NCBI GenBank assembly: GCA_938074565.1
Contig: CALJEQ010000016.1
Span: 1 to 64,000 of the forward strand
Length of the DNA stretch: 64,000 nt
DNA from: an uncultured Alkaliphilus sp.
Lineage (GTDB): Bacteria > Bacillota > Clostridia > Peptostreptococcales > Natronincolaceae
Reading direction: 5' to 3'
Made by a program: the position numbers and the translations under genes. The number at the start of each line of letters is the position of its first letter. Position 1 is the stretch's first letter. Shown piece after piece: positions 55,790 through 63,637 of the stretch. The notes under the pieces are model-generated. The model had not been told where the DNA came from, made no database searches, and saw only the letters and a list, made by a program, of their open reading frames with translations.

Positions 55790-55820
55790 ATAATACACCT
55801 TTACGTAGCGTCAATGTCAA
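55790..55820 (-). promoter_or_regulatory. MerR-type promoter with 19-bp spacer
   Basis: TTGACA (55820-55815) and TATTAT (55795-55790) are separated by 19 bases, the over-long spacing that MerR proteins correct by DNA distortion. The spacer contains the dyad-like GACGCTACGTAAAGG. This indicates autoregulation by the TipAL-like protein. Confidence 0.75.
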
Positions 55821-55886
55821 TGGAGATTTCAAAATATTCATCAGAAAAGATTTACAAAAACTCTTTTTACACCCTTGGTTCTATAA

Positions 55887-55940
55887 GAAACCGCAGTCAT
55901 TTATGATACGGTTCACCGTATCGTTAAAATGGCGGTTTTC
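55887..55940 (-). repeat. rlmH-type att-like repeat, copy B
   Basis: Minus-strand core GAACCGTATCATAAATGAC followed by TGCGGTTTC; the opposite arm is AAAACCGCC. The inner part GATACGGTGAACCGTATC is a perfect dyad apart from its centre. Confidence 0.85.
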
Positions 55941-56092
55941 AGTAATATATAACCTGGAAAAACTTTAAAAATCAAATTATACCACGTTATTAAGTGTGTA
56001 GGTACTCCATTCCCCTTGTTATCCGTATTTTAAGATTTACCTGTTGAACCTGCACCTATCATTTTAAGGAATAGACTATATTAGAAAACCTC

Positions 56093-56911
56093 CTATATAA
56101 ACTTTCCGATTGATATCTCCGATTCCTTTAATAGTTGATATCCCACTTTATAATATAGGTTTAATGCCCTTTGATTAGCACTCCAAACTTCCAGTCTCGA
56201 TTTGTCTACACCAATGGATTTAAAGTAGTTTAAACTTTTAATCATGAGTAGATAACCTAATCTATTTCTTCTCCATTCTTTACTTATAAACATGTCTTCA
56301 ACCCAACCAATTTTCAAGTCATCTTCCTTAATCACATATAATAGACTTGCGCCTATAATTTGGCCTTCATGAAGGACTAATATTCCTCTAAAATCTTTTT
56401 CCTTCTTAAATTCCATTACTTTTTCAATTGTGTAGGGGTCCTTTCTAAATATTTTTCTATGGGCTTCAACAAACTCCCTAACGTCTTCATCGGTATTTAA
56501 GGCATTTTCAATCACTTCAAAATCATTAACATCACCATCAAACTCTGGGATGGTAGCTAATGTGTGATGTAATATGTACATTCCTTCATCATGCTTAAAA
56601 CCTCCTTGTTTTGTATAAAAATCTATAGCCCCTTGGTTATCGGGAAAACAGCAATGATATACTCTAACATCGTAATCTTTATGTTCCTCTCTAAATTTGT
56701 TAGCCCTATCTAAAATCGCTTTTAAAATAAAAGTTTTAATTTTATCATTATCATTTTCATCCAATACTTCTATATCAATAAATATATTATATCTTTCTTT
56801 TTCGTACAATTCTGAAGAAAGGGACGTATAGATGTAGCCCTTCCCTAATACCTTGTAATCTCCACCATAGGCAATGATTTCATGTTGGTTTTGTCCATTT
56901 TCTATTCTCAT
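56093..56911 (-). CDS. Tandem GNAT acetyltransferase
   Basis: 272 residues from ATG 56911 (GGGAGAG upstream; an earlier ATG overlaps that site). Two GNAT folds: a weakly conserved N-terminal one (about 1-125) and a canonical C-terminal one (about 130-272) with acetyl-CoA-binding EWRRNRLGYLLMIKSLNYF and NQRALNLYYKVGYQ. The substrate is unknown; similar two-domain proteins modify antibiotics or peptides. It is the only gene between att-like copies B and C. Confidence 0.82.
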   Translation of the reverse strand: MRIENGQNQHEIIAYGGDYKVLGKGYIYTSLSSELYEKERYNIFIDIEVLDENDNDKIKTFILKAILDRANKFREEHKDYDVRVYHCCFPDNQGAIDFYTKQGGFKHDEGMYILHHTLATIPEFDGDVNDFEVIENALNTDEDVREFVEAHRKIFRKDPYTIEKVMEFKKEKDFRGILVLHEGQIIGASLLYVIKEDDLKIGWVEDMFISKEWRRNRLGYLLMIKSLNYFKSIGVDKSRLEVWSANQRALNLYYKVGYQLLKESEISIGKFI

Positions 56912-57037
56912 TTTTATCTCTCCCATTAATCATTTATTAGAATTGCAAGTTTAGTTTCATGTTTTATTGGTATTTGAGTTTTAGTTTGAGTTTTAGTATA
57001 AAAATCATAAAAAGTATTGCTCTGGATTTCTTAGAGG

Positions 57038-57093
57038 AAAAACCGCCGTCATTTATGGTACGGTTCCCCGTAACGGTGTTAATAGCGGTTTTT
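57038..57093 (-). repeat. rlmH-type att-like repeat, copy C (closest to rlmH)
   Basis: Minus-strand core GGGGAACCGTACCATAAAT then GACGGCGGTTTTT; differs from the rlmH 3' end over this stretch at a single base (GACGG against GATGG). The other arm, AAAACCGCTATTAACACCG, is an imperfect inverted copy. Confidence 0.9.
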
Positions 57094-57133
57094 AACTTCA
57101 ACTTATCCATATTATGAAATGGTTAATTTATCA

Positions 57134-57775
57134 TCAATCAATTATATCTAGTTTCCCAATATAGCTATTATCCTTATATCCTTCTATGGGATTATTAGGC
57201 GCATGAATATTATACATGATTCCATAGTCTTTAAATCGCTTTACTGCATCGGCTTTAGCAAAGTCCTCATCTAATCCTATATGCTGTACACTACCACATA
57301 TCAAAATCCACTGGCTACCTGGAAACAATTCTTTTTCCCATTCAAATCTACATTCTAGATTCATGAAACATTCTTTTATTCTCGGTGCCTCTATGGAATG
57401 TGCTTTCTCTAATGTAAAGCCTGATTCAACAATTTCATCCTTGTCATCTTCATTATTATGGATTGTATCATAACATTTTGCTAAACTCTCCTGACTAGGA
57501 AAATTAATACAAAACACCTTATCCCGTTGTATATTTTCATATGTATGGGTACCTTTAAGTAAAGACAGTATACTGTAATAATTATCCTTTTCCCCAGTAA
57601 AGGTTGACCACGCATGAAAGTTCGCATTTGGCATTCCATTTTCTTTATAGGTGGTTATTAAAAACAGTGGTTGGGGTATAGCTGTTACATATTCCATCCA
57701 AGAAAAAGTAGTATATTCTCCAGGCCATTCTTCCTTTAATATATCTGGCTTCTTTTTACCTAATTCTATTTTCAT
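57134..57775 (-). CDS. Flavin reductase-like (FMN-binding split barrel) protein
   Basis: 213 residues. Split-barrel signatures: VTAIPQPLFLITTYKENGMPNA, FHAWSTFTG, a central KVFCINFPS and the terminal HIGLDEDFAKADAVKRF. Members bind FMN and reduce flavin or act as small reductases. RBS GAGGGAG before ATG 57775. Shares its cassette with the divergently oriented GNAT gene. Confidence 0.82.
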   Translation of the reverse strand: MKIELGKKKPDILKEEWPGEYTTFSWMEYVTAIPQPLFLITTYKENGMPNANFHAWSTFTGEKDNYYSILSLLKGTHTYENIQRDKVFCINFPSQESLAKCYDTIHNNEDDKDEIVESGFTLEKAHSIEAPRIKECFMNLECRFEWEKELFPGSQWILICGSVQHIGLDEDFAKADAVKRFKDYGIMYNIHAPNNPIEGYKDNSYIGKLDIID

Positions 57776-58120
57776 ATAAACTCCCTCTTATTCTCAAGAT
57801 ATTGTTTTTCTATATACATTAATGTAAAAATTAACGTTATCCCATCAAATATTTCATTCAAGAGTTTCAATTCCCTTGCATTCATTTATTAATCAAATAA
57901 AGGATATTCCTTTCTAGTGAATAGTTCTCTAGTATTAAATATCCATCTTATAGGTTATCTTTAATATAGCATTTAATTTCAATAAACTCAAATTGTGATT
58001 TATCTAAAATCTAAGTTTTCAAGTTTACCCTTTTGATCAACTATGTCTATTTACAACTTATAACACAAATAGTATACTTATCCTATTCCCACAAGATAAG
58101 TAGAATGGAGGCCTACTACT
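57776..58120. other. Divergent spacer within cassette 2
   Basis: 345 bases. Contains the GNAT promoter (58050-58078) and the segment duplicated at 53163-53398; no further gene seen. Confidence 0.55.
58050..58078 (+). promoter_or_regulatory. Promoter of the GNAT gene
   Basis: TTTACA (58050-58055), 17-base spacer, TATACT (58073-58078), about 45 bases ahead of ATG 58121. The same promoter was carried along in the truncated copy at 53163. Confidence 0.65.
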
Positions 58121-58888
58121 ATGCATAAAATTTACTGCACTGAAATAGAATACATAAAATGCTTTTCAGATTATTATGAGGATAATTTAATCATTAGATT
58201 TTTCGATAAAATGCTTGGGGATATGTATTTCCATAACCTAACCTATATCAAACAAGATGTCTCAGATAATGAATTTCAAAGTACCCTACAGAGTGAAATT
58301 ATACAGAGTGCCCGGATGGGCAAAGATTTTCTTAATATTCAATTTGATTTTCCCTATAGGTCTTCATTGCTAGATAAAATTGAAAAGCAACCCTGTGAAA
58401 TAACCACCTATGATTATTATGTTTTTCCCATTGAGGGTTTTGATAGACTAAAAGCCCGAGAAGATTGTAGTTTAAAAAAGTTAGACAGTTCCATGCTAGA
58501 GGAAGCATTTAAGCTGGATATGCATGTGAATGAAGGAAATACTGGAGATGAATTTACAAAGAGAAGATTTTTAAGAAGAAGTAAGGTATATTTGCAACCA
58601 GATATGGTTGATAATTATATTTTTTTTCATAATCACCAAGCCATAGGCCACTGCGATTTATTCATGAATGGATGTGTGGCAAAGATCGAAGATTTCGATA
58701 TTGCCCCAAGCATGCAGCGTAAGGGATATGGCACCGCCATGTTGAAAGAAATAATAAAGATTGCCTTACATAATCATGCAGAAACAATTTATTTAATAAC
58801 AGATCATGATGATACTGCAAAGGATATGTACGAAAAATCAGGTTTATCAAAGGTTACTTCAAAAACACAAATGTTGTTTAAAATATAA
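58121..58888 (+). CDS. GNAT family acetyltransferase
   Basis: 255 residues. The C-terminal GNAT domain (about 115-255) has the acetyl-CoA motif QRKGYGTAMLKEI and the late TAKDMYEKSGL motif. The N-terminal 110 residues are of unclear fold. RBS ATGGAGG before ATG 58121. The 5' part of the gene with its promoter is duplicated at 53163-53398, so this cassette has been copied. Substrate unknown. Confidence 0.83.
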   Translation: MHKIYCTEIEYIKCFSDYYEDNLIIRFFDKMLGDMYFHNLTYIKQDVSDNEFQSTLQSEIIQSARMGKDFLNIQFDFPYRSSLLDKIEKQPCEITTYDYYVFPIEGFDRLKAREDCSLKKLDSSMLEEAFKLDMHVNEGNTGDEFTKRRFLRRSKVYLQPDMVDNYIFFHNHQAIGHCDLFMNGCVAKIEDFDIAPSMQRKGYGTAMLKEIIKIALHNHAETIYLITDHDDTAKDMYEKSGLSKVTSKTQMLFKI

Positions 58889-58974
58889 TTTCACTTAGGA
58901 ACTATGTAAGCTTTACTCCAATATTAAGTTCTTAAATAACATCATACAGTGTAGGAAACTTTAGACTATAAATA

Positions 58975-59010
58975 AAATATCCCAATTCCACAAAAGTATT
59001 GGGATATTTT
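58975..59010 (+). terminator. Terminator after the GNAT gene
   Basis: AAAATATCCCAAT/ATTGGGATATTTT 13-bp perfect stem followed by ATTTAT. Confidence 0.8.
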
Positions 59011-59056
59011 ATTTATGTAGGATGCACACGATTTCGAGCTATGTTAATTATATTTT

Positions 59057-59112
59057 AAAAAACCGCCAGCATTTATGGTATGGCTCGCCGTATTGTTGTA
59101 ACAGCGGTTTTT
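59057..59112 (-). repeat. rlmH-type att-like repeat, copy D
   Basis: Minus-strand core GAGCCATACCATAAATGCTG followed by GCGGTTTTTT; opposite arm AAAAACCGCTG. It lies 24 bases beyond the end of the STAND NTPase gene and may also act as its terminator. Confidence 0.85.
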
Positions 59113-59135
59113 AATCAATTTATGTTATGTACAAA

Positions 59136-62100
59136 CTAGAATAGTATCCTTTGATTTTTTTCACTATAACTTATTACTTGCTCAATCTCATCTAACCAGT
59201 GCCTATTTATTGTAGAAGTTATTTTACTCTTATTGTCATTAATAGCTTCTAATGTTGTTTCATCCCCTAAAATACCACAAAAAATTAAGCAGTTTTTAAT
59301 ATAACATTCGTTATAGTTTTGTAAATATAACTGTTGATTCAACCATGGTCTAACTAATTCAGCAAATTTTTCTAGAGTAGGCGTTTTTATTAATGGCGAC
59401 CTCCTAGGGTTAATTTCTTCTCTCAAGTTTATAAGTGTTTGAGCAAACACAGTATTTAGCTTGCTTACATTATTTTCGAATGATACTAGCACGCCTAAAG
59501 CAATAGTAGAAATTTCGTTGTTCTCTTTCACTAATTTATACAGTAAGTCTAAATCAGCAGTTTCAAATATATCGTCTACACTATCAGTTTTTAATTTCCA
59601 TATTCCCTTATTTTCGATATGAGTTTTTCTTAATACCCATTCATCTAACAAATTAATTCTCTTATCCATTTCAATTTCTTTATTTAAGATGGTACTGAAA
59701 ATTGTAGAGCGATATTTTTTTATATTTGCAGATTTTGCTAATACTAGAGTAATTAAGTATTCCTGTTCATTATTTATTATTCCATCTAATTTTTTTATTA
59801 CCTTTTCATAATCTTCTTCTGATGCTATATTTGAAAACGCATATGTTAACCAATGTGTATCTTTTAATTCAGCATCTATCATTAATTCCATAATTACTTC
59901 TAAAGCTTCTTTGGCCTTATAATTTCCTAAGGATATTAATATTTGTTCTCCAAGTCTTGAGTATACATTCTCTTTTAACAAATCAATTAATGTTGGTATT
60001 GCTTCTGTGTAATTCATTGACGCAAGCCCTCTACTCATCCAGCCTAAAACTTCACTATCAAATGTAGCACTAATTAGCCTTTGGAATAAACCTTCTGCCG
60101 TAGATTTAAACTTTGAGTAGGACAACGCTACTACAATATCTATTTCCATACTGGTGTTATTAATATTATCAAGCACGGATAACATTTGATCTCTTAATAT
60201 AATATCTTCGATATCTTTATACCATCCTCTTATCCATGTTCTAACATTACCACCTGTATCACATATTAGCTCTAAAAATAACTCTGTTTTGTTTAAACTC
60301 TGTCTCATTGATAGACTTTCAACAATATATCTTCTAACATAATCATCATGTTCTTTGTTTCGGACCAGTTTACATAGCCTTTCCGTTCCGGCTTTACTAT
60401 CATAACCTTTTAGCAAACCTGCTATTTCACAAGATACAATGGCAAAGCTTTCCTTAGGATTATCTAGTATTATTTCAAAAAAAGTAATTAAATCTTCTTC
60501 TATTAAATCCTGTTCAATTTTACCTTCTTCCATAAAAACTTTAAATAATTGAATAGCTTCATTTGCAACAATGCTATTATTTTTGAATTGTCTAAAAACA
60601 TGTCTTATGTGGTCAGCAATATTACGATATGTTTCACCTTTTAAACTACTTGAAAAATAATTGCTCACTCTAGACAAAAACTTTACTAATAAACTTCCCT
60701 GATGTTTTAAGTCATATTGTATTATTGCTTCGATAACTTCACTTTGTTCTTGTTCATTTCCTGTTATGAAATAATAGCTTATAGAGTTTACACCGATATT
60801 ATTTGAAAGCCCTTCTATTATTTTTTTTATTTTTTTTTCTTTGTTATAAATACTATCAAGCGCCAAGACTCTTATTGTAATTATATAGTCTCTAATCTTT
60901 GAAAAGTAAAAACCATTATAAACATTACCAGCATCATCCATGTATTTATAGAGGATATTAAAACGATATAAATCTTTAGGTATATCTTCATTAATGTTTA
61001 GTTTTATATATCGTCTAATATCTTTTTCATATACTAAATTTTTCCCTTCTGCTAGTATACATCCGCTAATTTCATCAATAAACCTATATAATAAATTTTT
61101 ATTTACTGATTTGCTAAACTTTGAATCTAAGTATTTCATCAATGTTACTCTAGAATCTACACTTACTGTTGTTCTATTATAATATGCAACTTCACATGCA
61201 ATTCTAATATTAAAAGGATTTTTATCTATTCTCGTAACATCTTCAGTGTTTAATTTAATACCCAGAGTTTTATGATACATATTAGCTAATTCAAGGAATT
61301 CTTCTCTATTAATTTCTTCTAATTTAGGTGTATTGTAAAATAAGTTATCATTTAAATCTGAAGAAACATCGTTTATTTTAGTAAATTCATCCCATATAAG
61401 ATCATTACAACTGATACAAAGTCTGATATTTAATACACTTGTATATTTTATCAATTTATTTATTTGTAAAACTTTATCGTGTGCTATCCACTCATCAATT
61501 GCATCAATGAATATAATAAAGTTTTTATTATGAATCTGCGAAAGACTAGCAATTTTTTTAAATACATTTAGCTCTGTTTCTTGGGATGAAAAGAACATAT
61601 TAAAATCGGAAACTATTTCTTTGAATAATGAGTTCCCTAATATAGAACCTGAATAAAATAAGTATGGTTCTTGATTATAATTATCTGCAAGATAACACAT
61701 TAAATTGGTCTTCCCTACTCCGGAAGCTCCTATTATTGCAAAAACAGTTTTCTCTGTTTGCATGAGAAACTCATTAAAACTATTCTGAAGGTCCTGTCTT
61801 TGAACATATATATCTCTTATATATTTATATTTTAGTTGTTCTTCAATATCAGAAGTTGAATTTGAACAAAACTTTTTTAATATATTTTTATTATTTACTA
61901 CGCAAAATTTTTTTAAATTATCGTAAGAGTATCCAATAAAGTTATTTAAAGCATCTAATCTTATTCTTAACTCTTCATCTAATGTAGGAATATAATCTTT
62001 AATTAGTCTATCTTTATTTAATTCCTCAATGTTTTCACCTGTGTATGTATCATATATTATTGTCTTTTTTCCATTTGTAACGATTACATATGGTGCCATT

Positions 62101-62387
62101 TGATCTAATAATCTTGCATATGATAGTCCTTGCTTTTTATCATCTTCTGTTAGGCCAACTCCCTCAGCCTTCAGTTCTAAAATAAATATATTTTTACCAT
62201 CTCTTTTGCATAATATATCAAGTCTTCCTTTTACAACCTCTACATCTTCATTCTTTACATTATAAACACCTCTACCTAAGCGTATAGAGAAATTTGTTTC
62301 AAACTCTATTTCCCCTTCATTTAATCCAATATCTCTCAATAGAGGAAGTACTAAATTATTTTTTATCATTTCTTCATTATAACTCAT
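59136..62387 (-). CDS. Putative anti-phage STAND NTPase with N-terminal PD-(D/E)XK nuclease and C-terminal HEAT-like repeats
   Basis: 1083 residues. N-terminal HsdR_N-like nuclease domain (about 1-130): Asp57 in KGRLDIL and Glu71-x-Lys73 in FILELKAEG form the D...ExK site. NTPase domain: Walker A GASGVGKT at 220-227 and Walker B FIIFIDAIDE at 290-299, with winged-helix-type sequence to about 500. The remainder (about 600-1080) is alpha-helical with HEAT-like repeats such as EVLGWMSRGLASMNYTEAIP and LGEQILISLGNYKAKEALEV. This is the effector-STAND-sensor layout of Avs-type defence proteins, where ligand binding by the repeats triggers the nuclease. Only gene between rlmH and att copy D. RBS AAGGGGGAT before ATG 62387. 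Confidence 0.8.
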   Translation of the reverse strand: MSYNEEMIKNNLVLPLLRDIGLNEGEIEFETNFSIRLGRGVYNVKNEDVEVVKGRLDILCKRDGKNIFILELKAEGVGLTEDDKKQGLSYARLLDQMAPYVIVTNGKKTIIYDTYTGENIEELNKDRLIKDYIPTLDEELRIRLDALNNFIGYSYDNLKKFCVVNNKNILKKFCSNSTSDIEEQLKYKYIRDIYVQRQDLQNSFNEFLMQTEKTVFAIIGASGVGKTNLMCYLADNYNQEPYLFYSGSILGNSLFKEIVSDFNMFFSSQETELNVFKKIASLSQIHNKNFIIFIDAIDEWIAHDKVLQINKLIKYTSVLNIRLCISCNDLIWDEFTKINDVSSDLNDNLFYNTPKLEEINREEFLELANMYHKTLGIKLNTEDVTRIDKNPFNIRIACEVAYYNRTTVSVDSRVTLMKYLDSKFSKSVNKNLLYRFIDEISGCILAEGKNLVYEKDIRRYIKLNINEDIPKDLYRFNILYKYMDDAGNVYNGFYFSKIRDYIITIRVLALDSIYNKEKKIKKIIEGLSNNIGVNSISYYFITGNEQEQSEVIEAIIQYDLKHQGSLLVKFLSRVSNYFSSSLKGETYRNIADHIRHVFRQFKNNSIVANEAIQLFKVFMEEGKIEQDLIEEDLITFFEIILDNPKESFAIVSCEIAGLLKGYDSKAGTERLCKLVRNKEHDDYVRRYIVESLSMRQSLNKTELFLELICDTGGNVRTWIRGWYKDIEDIILRDQMLSVLDNINNTSMEIDIVVALSYSKFKSTAEGLFQRLISATFDSEVLGWMSRGLASMNYTEAIPTLIDLLKENVYSRLGEQILISLGNYKAKEALEVIMELMIDAELKDTHWLTYAFSNIASEEDYEKVIKKLDGIINNEQEYLITLVLAKSANIKKYRSTIFSTILNKEIEMDKRINLLDEWVLRKTHIENKGIWKLKTDSVDDIFETADLDLLYKLVKENNEISTIALGVLVSFENNVSKLNTVFAQTLINLREEINPRRSPLIKTPTLEKFAELVRPWLNQQLYLQNYNECYIKNCLIFCGILGDETTLEAINDNKSKITSTINRHWLDEIEQVISYSEKNQRILF

Positions 62388-62690
62388 TTAACCATCCCCC
62401 TTGTATTAGCGTACAAATTCTTCTCATGTGTAATCCCATATAATCATCTAGAAGTGCATTAATAGTAATGTTCCACTAATTTTCAAAAACTGTTTATTTA
62501 TAATACTAAAGAAGTTATCCGTGCTGCAACTTACATTAAATTCTGATTTATTTTCTCTTTCTAAATCGTCACAACCTTGAGCAAAACAATCATGCAATAA
62601 GCTTCAATCTCTCTTATTATATTCTGTATTAACAAACAATTTAAATTACGCTATATGTAATATCTTTTAGTTCAATATCTACCAATAATC
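62388..62690. other. Spacer between cassette 1 gene and the rlmH junction
   Basis: 303 AT-rich bases; presumably holds the promoter of the STAND NTPase gene. No clear motif recognised. Confidence 0.5.
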
Positions 62691-62724
62691 AAAAAACCGC
62701 CATCATTTATGGTACGGTTCCCCC
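62691..62724 (-). repeat. rlmH 3'-end junction, att-like copy E
   Basis: On the minus strand the last codons of rlmH (encoding GEPYHK) and the stop form GGGGAACCGTACCATAAAT, then GATGGCGGTTTTTT. This is the prototype of copies A-D. Unlike them, its upstream side is rlmH coding sequence and lacks the inverted AAAACCGC arm, as expected for a chromosome-cassette junction. Confidence 0.85.
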
Positions 62725-63182
62725 TTAATAATCCTAAACCCCCTATAAATCTGCTCCAACAAAATAACCTTCATCAACTGATGGGGAAAAGTCATAGGAG
62801 AAAAAGAAAGTTTAAAGTCCGCCCGTTTAACAACCTCTTTCGATAACCCTAAAGAGCCACCAATTACAAAATAAATAAGACTGTTACCTGTAACTGCTAG
62901 ATGGCTCATCTTTTCTGCTAATTCTTCAGAAGACAGCATTTTACCCTTTATCTCTAGAGCAATTACATAACCACCCTCTTTAATATGCTTCAAAAGAGAT
63001 TCCCCTTCTTTTCCTTTTACTAATTCAATTTCCGTTTCACTTAAATTTTCTGGAGCCTTCTCGTCAGGCACTTCAATAAAAGTTAACTTACAGTATCGTG
63101 ATAATCTTTTTGTGTATTCATCAATACCTTGTTTAAAAAACTTTTCCTTTACTTTACCTACAGTCAAAATATTAATATTCAA
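62703..63182 (-). CDS. rlmH: 23S rRNA (pseudouridine1915-N3)-methyltransferase RlmH
   Basis: 159 residues, the normal length. SPOUT methyltransferase with the AdoMet-binding [15 protein letters not shown] region and the conserved C-terminus [10 protein letters not shown]. It methylates Psi1915 in helix 69 of 23S rRNA. The gene is intact although its last codons double as the attachment-like site for the cassettes downstream, just as in staphylococci carrying SCC elements. Upstream neighbours are the CxxH/CxxC protein and htrA, a common clostridial order. Confidence 0.95.
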   Translation of the reverse strand: MNINILTVGKVKEKFFKQGIDEYTKRLSRYCKLTFIEVPDEKAPENLSETEIELVKGKEGESLLKHIKEGGYVIALEIKGKMLSSEELAEKMSHLAVTGNSLIYFVIGGSLGLSKEVVKRADFKLSFSPMTFPHQLMKVILLEQIYRGFRIIKGEPYHK

Positions 63183-63223
63183 AACATCACTTCCTTATCT
63201 AATTTACGTACATAATATGCAAA

Positions 63224-63253
63224 AAAGCAAAAAGCCGAGAAAGCTCCCGGCTA
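63224..63253 (-). terminator. Terminator of the CxxH/CxxC gene
   Basis: AGCCGGGAGC...CTCGGCT hairpin followed on the minus strand by TTTTTGCTTTTTT; it overlaps the stop codon. Confidence 0.75.
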
Positions 63254-63418
63254 GACAATTAAATATTTAGGATTAGTGTCACAATAATGACAACAACTAG
63301 GGGTTGTCCATTCAGTAAATGTAATAGTATCTAATTCATATAAGTCCGGTGGCTGTTCATACGCTTCAATAAATTCTTCAATTGCATCTTCTAAGTGCTT
63401 ACTGCAAACAACATACAT
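63251..63418 (-). CDS. CxxH/CxxC small protein
   Basis: 55 residues, ATG 63418 preceded by GGAGTGAT. The sequence MYVVCSKHLEDAIEEF and later TTPSCCHYCDTNPKYLIV shows the CxxH and CxxC pair that defines this clostridial family, probably a metal-binding protein. Its location between htrA and rlmH is typical. It is shorter than many gene finders report and easy to miss. Confidence 0.85.
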   Translation of the reverse strand: MYVVCSKHLEDAIEEFIEAYEQPPDLYELDTITFTEWTTPSCCHYCDTNPKYLIV

Positions 63419-63596
63419 ATTTATCACTCCATTTACATGGTTTATTTTTATTAATTAATATATTTTATTTATTATTTGTCTATTAACTAAAACTATACAA
63501 AATTAACAAATTTACTAATAACATATTATCTTTTCCTACATTATATAGGACTTTTAATAATTTTTCAACAAAGTAAAGCTTTTTTCCAAAAAACAG

Positions 63597-63629
63597 AAAA
63601 AACCAAGCTATAAGACTAGGTTTTTTCTT
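63597..63629 (-). terminator. Terminator of the htrA gene
   Basis: AAAAAACC...GGTTTTTT hairpin (AAAAAACCAAGC/CTAGGTTTTTT) with T-run on the minus strand, nine bases after the htrA stop. Confidence 0.75.
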
Positions 63630-63637
63630 CTATATTA

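Noticed and set aside
53706..62724. CRISPR array from the repeated 55-bp elements
   Set aside because: The repeats are 1-3.6 kb apart, enclose genes and match the rlmH 3' end; no short regular spacers and no cas genes.
53706..62724. Classical integron cassette array
   Set aside because: Hairpin sites between small gene cassettes are similar in layout, but no integron integrase is seen and the repeats derive from the rlmH end. The integrase could lie outside the window, so this is rejected only provisionally.
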